From Candidatus Zixiibacteriota bacterium (GTDB lineage: Bacteria; Zixibacteria; MSB-5A5; GN15; FEB-12): 64,000 nucleotides of DNA. Within the stretch, counting starts at the first letter, position 1; each line of letters opens with the position of its first letter. Below the pieces are notes generated by a model. It was not told the origin of the DNA, did no database searches, and was given only the letters and a program-made list of their open reading frames with translations. Location of the stretch: assembly GCA_040753875.1 (NCBI GenBank), contig JBFMDV010000030.1, forward strand, positions 19,429 to 83,428, given 5' to 3'. Below are positions 52,734 through 61,600 of the stretch, piece after piece. The position numbers and the translations under genes were made by a program.

Positions 52734-54116
52734 ATGATACAACTGGGATTTCACGGCGCAGCCGGTACAGTCACCGGCTCAAAATACCTCCTCACCGTCG
52801 ACAAGCGAAAAATCCTGGTGGATTGCGGCATGTTTCAGGGAGCCAAAGAACTGCGGGAACGTAACTGGGCGCCCCCGCCGTTCGACCCTGCCGAGATCGA
52901 GGCTGTCGTGCTTACCCACGGCCATGTGGACCACATCGGGTATCTGCCGCGGTTGGTCAGGCAGGGGTTCAAGGGGAAGATCTACGCCACAATTCCGACC
53001 TGCGATATTGTAGCGATCACGCTCCGGGACACCGCCAATCTCCAGATGGAAGACGCCGATTACCGTAACCGCAAGCGGTTGACGCACCACCCGGTCGCAT
53101 TGCCGCTTTTCACGGAGGACGATGCGGAAGAGACTATCCGACATCTGGCCCCGCTGCCGTTCAACGTGTGGACTCGTATCGGAGAAGAGATTCGTTTCCG
53201 GTATCACGTGGTTGGCCATATCCTTGGAGCGGCGTCGGTAGAAATAGAAATGAATGACGGCTCGCGCGAGGTATCGATTTTGTTTTCGGGAGATATAGGC
53301 CGGTACGGCAATCCGGTCACACGCAATCCTGCCGAACCTCCAAGCTGCGATTACCTGGTGTGTGAATCCACTTACGGAGGCCGCGTGCACCCGGCCGAGG
53401 ATCCACACACTGAGTTCGCCAGTCTTATCAAGGAGATACAATCGTGCGGAGGCGTGCTGGTGATCCCGGCGTTTGCTATTGGCCGCACGCAGCAGATCAC
53501 CTACCTGGTCAATGACCTGATACAACACAACTGGATCCGGCCGATCGAGGTGCATATTGATTCTCCAATGGCCATTTCCGCCACTGACATCTATGTGAAG
53601 TACGCTTCCTATCATTCTCTCGATGTTCAGCAAGCGGGCGGTATTGAAGCTGTGCTTGAAGGACCTCGTGTGCATCGTCACCGCAAGCGGACCGCCTCCA
53701 AGAAACTGAACCGACTTCGCGGTCCGGCGATCATCATCTCGGCCAGCGGCATGTGCGCCGGCGGGCGCATCATGCACCACCTGTTGAATCGCCTGGGAGA
53801 CCCGAAAAACATCGTAGCACTGGTCGGGTTCATGGCGGAAGGCACGGTTGGTAGAAAGCTTGCCGATGGCGACAAGCTGGTATATATCCACAAAACGCCA
53901 GTTGAGGTACGGGCGAAGACCGCACGTCTGGGGGGTCTGTCGGGTCATGCCGACTATTTCGAGATCATGCACTGGCTTGAGCCTATGAAGCCTCCGAAAC
54001 GTGTGTTTCTGACTCATGGCGAACCAACTCAGAGCCAGGCGATGGCAGACCATTTGAAGCAGGAGAGAGGGTGGCCAACCCACATCCCGGAATTGGGCGA
54101 GACCGTTGAATTGTAG
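52734..54116 (+). CDS. MBL-fold beta-CASP ribonuclease (CPSF73/Ysh1-like)
   Basis: 460 residues. The metallo-beta-lactamase site HGHVDHIGY (62-70) gives the HxHxDH ligands, with GHILGAASVEI and FSGDIGRYGNPV for further metal sites. The beta-CASP part shows VCESTYGGRVHP, PAFAIGRTQQITYL, ISASGMCAGGRIMHHL (motif B region) and GLSGHADY (motif C). Such enzymes cut or trim RNA in archaea and many bacteria. KH domains found in archaeal relatives are absent. It probably acts in RNA turnover in the cytoplasm. It converges with gdhA across a perfect hairpin. Confidence 0.93.
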   Translation: MIQLGFHGAAGTVTGSKYLLTVDKRKILVDCGMFQGAKELRERNWAPPPFDPAEIEAVVLTHGHVDHIGYLPRLVRQGFKGKIYATIPTCDIVAITLRDTANLQMEDADYRNRKRLTHHPVALPLFTEDDAEETIRHLAPLPFNVWTRIGEEIRFRYHVVGHILGAASVEIEMNDGSREVSILFSGDIGRYGNPVTRNPAEPPSCDYLVCESTYGGRVHPAEDPHTEFASLIKEIQSCGGVLVIPAFAIGRTQQITYLVNDLIQHNWIRPIEVHIDSPMAISATDIYVKYASYHSLDVQQAGGIEAVLEGPRVHRHRKRTASKKLNRLRGPAIIISASGMCAGGRIMHHLLNRLGDPKNIVALVGFMAEGTVGRKLADGDKLVYIHKTPVEVRAKTARLGGLSGHADYFEIMHWLEPMKPPKRVFLTHGEPTQSQAMADHLKQERGWPTHIPELGETVEL

Positions 54117-54131
54117 GGAAAACAATACGGA

Positions 54132-54160
54132 CTGCTGAGTCAGCAAATTGGACTCAGCAG
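54132..54160. terminator. Perfect hairpin between convergent genes
   Basis: CTGCTGAGTC (54132-54141), nine-base loop, GACTCAGCAG (54151-54160), between the beta-CASP stop (54116) and the gdhA stop (54196). There is no T tract on either side, so termination is likely but not certain. Confidence 0.55.
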
Positions 54161-54195
54161 CCCGCTTCAGGAGGAAGATATCACCTATCTGGAGA

Positions 54196-55482
54196 TCAGA
54201 CCCAGCCTCGGTCCTTGGCAGCCTGGGCCACGCGACTGACCGCGATCACGTATGCCGCATCCCGCATGTAGAGCTTGCGCTTGCGCGCCAGCTCGCTGAT
54301 CGCCTGGAACGCCGAGGTCATCTTAACGTCCAGTTTGCTCAGCACTTCGTCCTTCTCCCAGAAATAGTTCATGTTACTCTGCACCTGCTCGAAGTAGCTG
54401 CAGGTGACACCGCCGGCATTGGCCAGAAAATCGGGGATCATGAAAATTCCGCGTTCCTGGATCACCTTGTCCGCCTCAGGCGTTGTCGGGCCGTTTGCCC
54501 CTTCGGCGATGAGACGCACACGACGACTGATCTTGCCAACATTCTCAGCGGTGATCTGGTTTTCGATCGCGCAGGGGAAGAGGATGTCCACATCCTGTTC
54601 GAGCCAGGCCGCGGCCGGCAGTATCTCGTACCCAAGGTCCCGCGCCTTATTCTTGTCGATACCGCCAAAGCGATCGGTGATCGCCATGAGAGCGTCAACA
54701 TCGACTCCATCAGTTTTCTTGAACGTGTAGGAAACCTGGTCATGTTGGTCCCAACAGGAGACACAGATGACCTTACCCCCCAGATGCTGGTACAGCTTGA
54801 CCGCATACTGGGCAACGTTCCCGAACCCCTGCACGGCCGCAACCGTGCTCTCGGGCTTCAGCCCCAGTTCCTTGAGAGCCTCGCGGACCGTGTAGACAAC
54901 GCCATATCCGGTCGCTTCCGTGCGTCCGAGCGAGCCTCCCATACCGACCGGCTTGCCGGTAATGAGACCCGGCAACTTTGCCCGATGAATTGTCTCGAAC
55001 TCGTCGAGCATCCAGAGCATGTGCTGCGCATTGGTCATGACATCCGGCGCCGGGACATCGATGAGCGGGCCGATATCGCGCGACAACTGGCGCACCCAGC
55101 CCCGGCAGATCAGTTCCTGCTCGCGCATGCTCAGGTTATGTGGGTCGCAGATCACGCCCCCTTTGCCGCCCCCGAGCGGAATCTCGACTGCCGAGCATTT
55201 CCAGGTCATCCACATGGCCAACGCCCGCACCGTATCTATAGTCTCTTGCGGGTGGAAGCGAATCCCACCCTTGCACGGACCGCGGGCATCGCTGTGCTGC
55301 ACGCGGAAACCGCGGAACACTTTCACATTGCCGTCGTCCATCCTTACCGGGATATTGAACTGATATTCCCGCATGGGGTTGCGAAGCAGGTCCCGGGTGG
55401 CCTGATCGAGCGAGAGTATATCAGCCGCTTTGTCGAACTGGGCTTGCGCCATTGCAAACGGGTTGAACCCTTTGCTTTCCAT
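54196..55482 (-). CDS. gdhA: Glutamate dehydrogenase (Glu/Leu/Phe/Val family)
   Basis: 428 residues. It links 2-oxoglutarate and glutamate with NAD(P)H. The catalytic Lys is in LGGGKGGVICDP (about residue 107), with the substrate Lys in GPCKGGIRFHP (about 71). The coenzyme fold reads VAAVQGFGNVAQYAVKLY (about 215-232). The QATRDLLRNPMREY region and overall length fit the small hexameric type. GGAGG before the ATG supports the start. The cofactor preference cannot be told with safety. Confidence 0.96.
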   Translation of the reverse strand: MESKGFNPFAMAQAQFDKAADILSLDQATRDLLRNPMREYQFNIPVRMDDGNVKVFRGFRVQHSDARGPCKGGIRFHPQETIDTVRALAMWMTWKCSAVEIPLGGGKGGVICDPHNLSMREQELICRGWVRQLSRDIGPLIDVPAPDVMTNAQHMLWMLDEFETIHRAKLPGLITGKPVGMGGSLGRTEATGYGVVYTVREALKELGLKPESTVAAVQGFGNVAQYAVKLYQHLGGKVICVSCWDQHDQVSYTFKKTDGVDVDALMAITDRFGGIDKNKARDLGYEILPAAAWLEQDVDILFPCAIENQITAENVGKISRRVRLIAEGANGPTTPEADKVIQERGIFMIPDFLANAGGVTCSYFEQVQSNMNYFWEKDEVLSKLDVKMTSAFQAISELARKRKLYMRDAAYVIAVSRVAQAAKDRGWV

Positions 55483-56166
55483 TTATGCCTCCTTACAAGT
55501 TGAGACGATATCACGCGAGTCTGAAAGAACCGGGAGCGATCTGCTGTGCCGGCGACTGCCGTGGCCCAAGTGTGATGCTCCGGCAAACCGCTGAACATAA
55601 GCTAACAAATCCATCTTTCGATTCTTCTGTTGTCTCGCGCGGCTATGTTTATATCATTTTGCCTGAAATGTCAAGAGAATCACGGGAGTCCGAATACCCG
55701 GATGCCTGCTCGACGTACCTGTAATACGTTGGCCCGCAATCTGATGTGCCAGACTGGAGACTAATACAGAATCTCTTGCGCCGCAACTGCCTCGTGAAAA
55801 AAATAACGAAACTCGTCACGGTCGCTCGGTACTGATCAATCCCCTGTCTGAATCTACACTACCACTGACGATCGTCAAACTATGAGATTCAAAGGTTAAG
55901 AACTCAAGCGGCCCTTTATTCCTACAAAAAAACTTGCATTATTGACGGTATGCTATATTATTCATTTTATAGTAGGATCCCAGGTCCAGATGGGGTACCA
56001 TTAACACACACAATTAAGAGACCCTGAGTCGCGGAAACGTGTAATTCCTATGATCGACATTGAGCGTGCAGGGGAGGTGAGAATGACATAGCTTCGATCA
56101 CTCGCAGACTGACTTCTTAAAGCGTAAGCAGAAACTTCTGAAACCTCACTAATCACAGGAGAGACT
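55483..56166. other. AT-rich gene-free region
   Basis: 684 bases between gdhA and the subtilisin gene. No credible gene was found. A possible degenerate relic of the ACA/CAA repeat is at 55725-55739 (ACGTTGGCCCGCAAT, compare the right arm at 2108-2120). A weak promoter for the subtilisin gene could be TTGCAT (55934-55939), 16 bases, TATTAT (55956-55961); TTGACG at 55942 has no well-spaced partner. An AGGAGAG precedes the ATG at 56167. Confidence 0.45.
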
Positions 56167-58776
56167 ATGAAGAGGTTGGGAATCTTTGGGGCAATGCAAG
56201 TATTCTCTGCGTTCATTGTCGTTGTTGCTTTATTCAGTCTCGCATCCGCTGCCGACGATCTTCGCATTGGACAGTCCTGCGCCAGCCCAGGCGGTGAGAG
56301 CTACGCTCCGGGCGAGATCGTTGTGAAATTCAAAGATGGGGTGAGCAAACAGCAAGCCGCTTCGGTTCAAGCAGCGCTTGGCACCTCGGTTATTTCAACC
56401 AACGAGAGAATCGGATTCCAGCAGCTCCGCATCCCGGCTGACAAAACAGTCGAAGAGATGGTTGCGGCTTTCAGCAGCCGACCTGATGTTGAATACGCCG
56501 AGCCGAACTATATCGCCAAAGCGTTCTTCACTCCGAATGATCCGTACTATTCGTACCAGTGGCACATGCCTCTGATAAACATGCCGGCTGCCTGGGATCA
56601 ATCGACCGGTATCCCCAGTGTGGTCGTGGCGGTTATCGACTGTGGAGTGGCGTACGAAACCTACGGCGCCTTCACCCAGGCTCCGGATCTCGCCGGTACG
56701 AGTTTCGTACCCGGCTACGACTTTGTTAACAACGATGCCCACCCGAACGATGACTGCGGCCACGGCACCCACGTGGCCGGCACCGTCGCTCAGACGACCA
56801 ACAACAGCCTCGGCGTGACCGGTGTCGCCTTCAACTGCAGCATCATGCCGGTGAAGGTTCTTGATGCCTCCGGCAGCGGCACGTATACCGCCATCGCCAA
56901 CGGTATCATCTTCGCGGCTGACAACGGTGCCGAAGTGATCAACATGAGTCTGGGCGGACCTTCGACCTCCACAACGTTGCAGGACGCCGTTATCTACGCG
57001 TACAACGCTGGGGTCACCATTGTCTGCGCCGCCGGTAACGCCGGCACTTCCGCCCCGCAGTATCCGGCAGCCTATACCCAGTGTATCTCGGTGTCGGCTG
57101 TTCGTTATGACAAAACCTATACCTGGTACACCAGTTATGGCACGACCGTCGACATTTGTGCTCCGGGAGGAGACTTGAATGTCGACCAGAATGCTGACGG
57201 GTATGTCGACGGTGTCCTGCAGCAGACCCACGACGGGGTCAACTACGGGACGTTCTCTTATTACTTCTACGAAGGTACCTCCATGGCCAGTCCGCACGTC
57301 GCGGGCGTGGCCGCCCTTTTGATTTCGAAGGCCGGCGGCAGCATGACCCCTGATGCCGTCCGGGCAGCGTTGCAGAATACCGCAATGGACCTCGGCACCG
57401 CAGGTTGGGATCAATACTATGGCTACGGCTTGGTTGATGCGAATGCGGCTCTCTTGACGGTCGGGAACAATCCACCAGTGGCTGCATTCTCCGGTACACC
57501 GACCTCGGGCTATGCTCCGCTGGCGGTAACCTTCACCGACGCCTCGACCAACGGCCCGACAAGCTGGAGTTGGGATTTCGGTGACGGCGGCACGTCGACA
57601 CTCCAGAATCCGTCGCACACTTACACCACCGCGGGCACCTACACGGTCTCGCTGACTGCGACCAATGCCTACGGCTCGGATAGTGAGGTCAAGGTCGGTT
57701 ACATTACAGTTACGAACCCGCCGACGAACCCGCCGGTAGCCGCCTTCTCTGGCACGCCGACCTCGGGTACGATCCCGTTGACGGTGGTTTTCACGGATGC
57801 CTCGACCAACGGCCCGACAAGCTGGAGCTGGGATTTCGGCGATGGTGGCACGTCGACTCTGCAGAATCCTTCTCATACCTACACAACGGCCGGCACCTAC
57901 ACGGTAACGCTCACGGCGACCAACGCGTATGGTTCTGATGTCGAGACCAAGCTGAACTATATCACGGTCACATCGGCACCTGCCTGGACGGTCATCACGT
58001 ACGACGACTTCGAGGCCGGAATGGGCAGCTATAGGGATGGAGGTGCCGACATGGCGCGTTACACCGGCGCAACCTATGCGCATCAGGGCATAGCAGCGGC
58101 GGATATCCAGGATAATTCCGGTGTCGCATCTTCTTTCTATCATACACTCGGGTACAACGTCACCGGTTATGCGACGCTTGAGGTGGAGTTTTGGTTCAGG
58201 GCAGTAAGCATGGAGAGCGGCGAAGACTTCTGGGTACAGTTCTTCGACGGTTCCGTGTGGCGGACTGTGGCGGCGCTTCGTTCAGGTACAGAGTTCGTGA
58301 ACGGATACTTCTACAACGTCATTGTCACGATTTCGAACAGCCAATACACGTTCCCTGCCAACGCAAAGCTGCGCTTCATGTGCGATGCCAGCGCGAATGC
58401 CGATGACGTCTACATTGACGAGATCGAGTTCCGTGGCTCCACCGCAGCCGGAGGGGCGGCCTTGCAGATGACTCAGGGGCAGGAGCAGAGCCTTCCGGAT
58501 GGGTTCACCCTATCACAAAACTATCCAAACCCCTTCAACCCGACCACCGACATTTCCTTCACGCTGCCGGCGCCCGGCAACGTGCTCCTGGAAGTGTACA
58601 ACCTGCTCGGTCAGCGCGTGACGGTTCTTGCCGATGGTTCGTATGGACCAGGCCAGCACGTGGTAACCTGGAATGGTCGGAACGATGCGGGTGTCACCGT
58701 GTCGTCGGGGGTCTATTTCTACCGCATGGTATTTGGTGAGCGTGTTGAGACGAAGAAGATGCTGATGCTCAAGTAA
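56167..58776 (+). CDS. Secreted subtilisin-like (S8) protease with two PKD domains and C-terminal sorting domain
   Basis: 869 residues. Signal peptide 1-29, then an inhibitor-like propeptide (about 47-120) with GEIVVKFKDGVS and VEYAEPNY. The catalytic triad is complete: Asp158 (AVIDCG), His199 (CGHGTHVAG) and Ser372 (GTSMASPHVAG), with oxyanion Asn291. Two PKD domains (about 437-522 and 523-608) each carry WDFGDGGTSTLQNPSHTY. A beta-sandwich module (about 610-760) and an 85-residue C-terminal domain with NYPNPFNPTT end the protein at KMLMLK. It should be exported by Sec and held or released at the outer surface. A terminator follows. Confidence 0.93.
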   Translation: MKRLGIFGAMQVFSAFIVVVALFSLASAADDLRIGQSCASPGGESYAPGEIVVKFKDGVSKQQAASVQAALGTSVISTNERIGFQQLRIPADKTVEEMVAAFSSRPDVEYAEPNYIAKAFFTPNDPYYSYQWHMPLINMPAAWDQSTGIPSVVVAVIDCGVAYETYGAFTQAPDLAGTSFVPGYDFVNNDAHPNDDCGHGTHVAGTVAQTTNNSLGVTGVAFNCSIMPVKVLDASGSGTYTAIANGIIFAADNGAEVINMSLGGPSTSTTLQDAVIYAYNAGVTIVCAAGNAGTSAPQYPAAYTQCISVSAVRYDKTYTWYTSYGTTVDICAPGGDLNVDQNADGYVDGVLQQTHDGVNYGTFSYYFYEGTSMASPHVAGVAALLISKAGGSMTPDAVRAALQNTAMDLGTAGWDQYYGYGLVDANAALLTVGNNPPVAAFSGTPTSGYAPLAVTFTDASTNGPTSWSWDFGDGGTSTLQNPSHTYTTAGTYTVSLTATNAYGSDSEVKVGYITVTNPPTNPPVAAFSGTPTSGTIPLTVVFTDASTNGPTSWSWDFGDGGTSTLQNPSHTYTTAGTYTVTLTATNAYGSDVETKLNYITVTSAPAWTVITYDDFEAGMGSYRDGGADMARYTGATYAHQGIAAADIQDNSGVASSFYHTLGYNVTGYATLEVEFWFRAVSMESGEDFWVQFFDGSVWRTVAALRSGTEFVNGYFYNVIVTISNSQYTFPANAKLRFMCDASANADDVYIDEIEFRGSTAAGGAALQMTQGQEQSLPDGFTLSQNYPNPFNPTTDISFTLPAPGNVLLEVYNLLGQRVTVLADGSYGPGQHVVTWNGRNDAGVTVSSGVYFYRMVFGERVETKKMLMLK
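57475..57990 (+). repeat. Tandem PKD-coding duplication, period 258 bases
   Basis: Unit 1 is 57475-57732 and unit 2 is 57733-57990, each 86 codons. The central part, from the GACGCCTCGACCAACGGCCC block through the CACACTTACACC-type block, is almost identical at base level, including the third codon positions, while the edges differ more. This suggests a fairly recent duplication or gene conversion. Confidence 0.8.
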
Positions 58777-58820
58777 TCTCATACGCGTTCAATTACATTT
58801 GGACTACACCTAGTCCCATC

Positions 58821-58848
58821 AAGCCCGGCTTCCAGCCGGGCTTTTCTT
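58821..58848 (+). terminator. Intrinsic terminator after the subtilisin gene
   Basis: AAGCCCGGCT-TCC-AGCCGGGCTT (58821-58843) is a perfect 10-bp stem and 3-base loop, followed by TTCTTAT, 45 bases after the stop. Confidence 0.9.
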
Positions 58849-58976
58849 ATAGTTGCTTGTGCCAATAATCACTATTAAAACGGTCTCAGTGCCCTCCGAA
58901 GCAGCTAAATGGTCTGTAGTAACATACAGTATAACAATATATTATGAAAATTTACGAACACGCCTGAGTTAGCCTC

Positions 58977-59011
58977 ATTTTTCACGAGATTATTCCGATT
59001 TTGTGAAAAAA
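58977..59011 (+). promoter_or_regulatory. Palindromic operator-like site upstream of the hdr promoter
   Basis: TTTTTTCAC (58977-58985), 17 bases, GTGAAAAAA (59003-59011). It ends five bases before the -35 box, where activators usually bind. It does not match the Rex pattern, which has TTGTGAA before TTCACAA. Confidence 0.5.
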
Positions 59012-59016
59012 ATCTC

Positions 59017-59044
59017 TTGACTTATGACCACGCCGAAGTATAAC
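59017..59044 (+). promoter_or_regulatory. Sigma70-type promoter of the hdr-nuo operon
   Basis: TTGACT (59017-59022), 16 bases, TATAAC (59039-59044). Both boxes match the consensus at five of six positions, so it is one of the best promoters in the window. Confidence 0.7.
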
Positions 59045-59157
59045 AGAGACTGATTTGTCGATATTAGGACTGGTTCGACTGCTTTACTTACATTTGCCGC
59101 CGAAAGACCAGCCGAACAATGTGAAACCGTGGTGAACGCATCCACGCAGGAGGGTGC

Positions 59158-59742
59158 ATGACGACAGCGATAGAAAGATTTCCGCAGAAGGAGGCGACCC
59201 TTCGGGCCGCATTCTGGGAGCAAGTCGCGTCTATTCCAGACGGCCACAAGATCAAGGAATGTCTACAATGCGGGACCTGCACCGGCACCTGTCGGGTCTC
59301 GTATGCTATGGATATCACACCACGCGCCACCGTTGCGCTGTTTCGCGCCGGTCTACTGGAAGACATTCTGCAAAGTCGCACGATATGGATATGCGCCTCC
59401 TGTTATTCCTGTACTGTCCGCTGCCCTTCTGGAATCAAAGTCACCGACACCATGTACGCCCTCAAGCGCCTGGCCATGAACAAGCGGATCTACCCGCAGA
59501 AATTCCCGGTACACGCGCTCTCAAGGGCGTTTGTGGACAACGTGTACAAGTACGGACGCAACTATGAGCTCGGACTGGGCATCCGGTATTTCATGAGGTC
59601 CGGCTGGACCAAGCTGTTTGGTCAGATGGGATATGGTTTCTCGCTCATGCGCCGTGGGCGTCTCAAACTGCTCCCCCGTAAGATCCGGCGGGTGAATCAG
59701 GTCCGTGCGATTATCAGGCGTGCCGACCAGTTGGGAGAATAA
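59158..59742 (+). CDS. hdrC: Heterodisulfide reductase subunit C-like protein
   Basis: 194 residues. It holds two [4Fe-4S] sites: C-x2-C-x2-C-x3-C at 35, 38, 41 and 45, and again at 79, 82, 85 and 89. A helical tail of about 100 residues with basic residues follows; HdrC proteins relay electrons from HdrA to HdrB. No membrane span was seen, so the complex is probably soluble. GGAGG lies upstream of the ATG. hdrB follows after three bases. Confidence 0.93.
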   Translation: MTTAIERFPQKEATLRAAFWEQVASIPDGHKIKECLQCGTCTGTCRVSYAMDITPRATVALFRAGLLEDILQSRTIWICASCYSCTVRCPSGIKVTDTMYALKRLAMNKRIYPQKFPVHALSRAFVDNVYKYGRNYELGLGIRYFMRSGWTKLFGQMGYGFSLMRRGRLKLLPRKIRRVNQVRAIIRRADQLGE

Positions 59743-59745
59743 ACC

Positions 59746-60626
59746 ATGCGCGACTATGCGTACTATCCCGGATGCAGTCTTGAGCACACTTCCAGTCCCT
59801 ACGATATGTCCGTACGCGAGGTGTTCAAGGCGTTGGACATAGGGCTTAGGGAGATCGAGGACTGGAACTGTTGCAGTGCCACCATGTACATGTCAGTCAA
59901 GAAGACGGTGGCACAGGCCATCAGTGCTCGAAACCTCGCCATTGCCGAGAAAATGGGTACGGATATTTGCGCTCCCTGCAGTAGTTGTTATACGATCCTT
60001 CGCAAAACCAACCGTGAACTCAACTGGGATCCTGCTAAGAGGGACAAGATCAATGAGGCGTGCGAGCCGCCGACCTGTCGTACAACACGACCGTCGAGAT
60101 CCGCCACCCGTTGGACATTCTCGTTCACGATATTGGCCTGGAAACTATACGGACCAGAGTCAAGAAACCGCTGGCTGGCCTGCGGGTGGCGCCGTATTAC
60201 GGCTGTCAAATCGTGCGCCCGTTGGGATTTTTCGATGACCAAGATGATCCGGTCACGATGGATCAACTCCTCGCTGCGGTGGGTGCAACCGTGACCTATT
60301 ATCCACCCAAAGTACGTTGTTGTGGTGGGATGCTGATGACAACGCAAGAGGAGATCGCACTCAAGCTCAACTATACGTTGCTTCAGGCGGCGGCCGACAA
60401 CGGCGCCGATATTATCGCCACCGCCTGTCCCCTGTGTGAGATGAACCTCGAGTCGTACCAGGGGAAGATCAATCGGGCGTTCGGCTCGGACTTCCATATC
60501 CCGGTTGTCTATTTCACCCACCTGGTGGGAGTTGCCTTGGGGATTTCTCCGAGGAAGATGGGACTTGACAAGTTGCTGGTGGCGCCGGACAAACTGATGG
60601 CGCGTGCCGCCGAGGTGGCGATATGA
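59746..60626 (+). pseudogene. hdrB: Heterodisulfide reductase subunit B-like gene, interrupted by a frameshift near 60060
   Basis: A first frame from ATG 59746 carries the first CCG domain (Cys10, Cys42-Cys43, Cys75-x2-Cys78) up to NEA at 60052-60060, then runs into an unrelated tail to 60294. The second CCG domain (YYGCQ, VRCCGG, ACPLC) continues in another frame from about 60061 to 60626. One missing base after GCG would join them as ...KINEA-(x)-RAADLSYNTTVEIRHPLDIL, the usual HdrB pattern of about 293 residues. All ligands of the noncubane cluster site are otherwise intact. It may be a real lesion, an assembly error, or, less likely, programmed. HdrB reduces heterodisulfides. Confidence 0.85.
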
Positions 60627-61600
60627 CCAATATCGCTGACAACAATGGTAAGAACCTCCCACAGATAGGGGTCTACGTTTGTCACTGCGGGTCCAATATC
60701 GCCAAGGTTGTGGATGTTGCCGCAGTCGCAGGACACGCAGCTGGACTCCCCGGAGTGGTTGTGGCGCGCCATTATCGTTTCATGTGCTCCGACCCGGGGC
60801 AGGAACTGATCCAGAAAGATATTAAAGAGCTTGGTTTGGAGCGGGTGGTGGTCGCTGCCTGCAGCCCGCTCATGCACGAGAATACGTTCCACACGGCGAT
60901 CGCCGCAGCCGGGCTTAACCGGTATTTCTTCGAGATGACCAATATCCGTGAGCAGGTGAGCTGGGTCACGACCGACCAGAAAGCTGCTACCGAGAAGGCC
61001 AAGGCGCTCTTGCGGGCGGCTGTCAATCGCGTCCGCTTCCACGAAGCGCTGGAAATGAGACGAGTCCCTATTACCAAACGCGCCTTGGTAGTCGGCGGCG
61101 GTATTGCGGGGATCGAGGCGGCGCTTCAGATGGCCGATGCAGGTTTCGAGGTGGTGCTGGTCGAACGGGAGCCATCAATCGGCGGTCATATGTCGCAGTT
61201 CGACAAGACCTTCCCCACCCTGGACTGCGCCGCGTGTATCCTTACGCAGAAGATGGTGGCGGTGGGCAAACACCCGCACATCCGACTGATCACCTGGGCC
61301 GAGGTCGAAAGCGTGTCAGGTTCTGTGGGGAATTTCAAGGTGAAGCTCCGAAAGAAACCCCGCTATGTCGACCCTGATATCTGCAACAGTTGCGGCACCT
61401 GTCTTGAGGTCTGCCTGAGCCGTCCGCTCCCTACGGAGCGGCGCATGAAGCTCGGCGGGCGCGTCTACCGCAAGGGGCGATTGCTGGACGTTCGGGACAA
61501 ATACATCCTTGGTCCCAAGCACGACATCACCGTTCTGACCGGGGCGCAGCCGATGCCGGAGAATGTCGAGACATCGGTGGAGGAAGAGGTGACGCCATGA
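60623..61600 (+). CDS. hdrA: HdrA-like flavoprotein, N-terminal half only
   Basis: 325 residues against about 650 for full HdrA. Present: the N-terminal iron-sulfur region VYVCHCGSNIAKVVD (about 17-31) with VVVAACSPLMHE, the FAD motif GGGIAGIEAALQMADAG (158-174), PTLDCAACILTQKM (198-211), and a ferredoxin-like CNSCGTCLEVC (254-264). The second half of the FAD domain and the C-terminal ferredoxin are absent. The frame ends in ATGA overlap with nuoE, so the short form looks settled rather than cut by chance. It overlaps hdrB by four bases. HdrA normally hosts the flavin that splits electron pairs, so half a domain raises the question of what replaces the rest. Confidence 0.88.
   Translation: MTNIADNNGKNLPQIGVYVCHCGSNIAKVVDVAAVAGHAAGLPGVVVARHYRFMCSDPGQELIQKDIKELGLERVVVAACSPLMHENTFHTAIAAAGLNRYFFEMTNIREQVSWVTTDQKAATEKAKALLRAAVNRVRFHEALEMRRVPITKRALVVGGGIAGIEAALQMADAGFEVVLVEREPSIGGHMSQFDKTFPTLDCAACILTQKMVAVGKHPHIRLITWAEVESVSGSVGNFKVKLRKKPRYVDPDICNSCGTCLEVCLSRPLPTERRMKLGGRVYRKGRLLDVRDKYILGPKHDITVLTGAQPMPENVETSVEEEVTP

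Larger units (their letters stand above)
58777..59157. other. AT-rich regulatory region before the hdr operon
   Basis: 381 bases between the subtilisin stop and hdrC. It contains the terminator at 58821-58848, a long AT-rich block (about 58850-58980), the palindrome at 58977-59011, and the promoter at 59017-59044. The hdrC leader is then about 105 bases with no recognised riboswitch. Confidence 0.6.

Noticed and set aside
52779..54146. A long minus-strand frame opposite the beta-CASP gene
   Set aside because: Antisense shadow; the + strand frame carries a full set of metallo-beta-lactamase motifs.
54148..55503. A long plus-strand frame opposite gdhA
   Set aside because: Antisense shadow of a well-supported glutamate dehydrogenase; no domain was recognised in it.
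56395..58143. A long open frame on the minus strand opposite the subtilisin gene
   Set aside because: It is fully antisense to a clear protease with catalytic triad, has no ribosome site or family motif, and is rich in Arg, Val and Gly as expected from reading GC-rich codons backwards.
58977..59011. A Rex redox-repressor site
   Set aside because: Half-sites are in the opposite order to the Rex consensus and the spacing (17) does not fit.
60052..60070. Programmed frameshifting in hdrB
   Set aside because: No slippery heptamer or clear stimulatory stem was seen; a lesion or a sequencing error is simpler.
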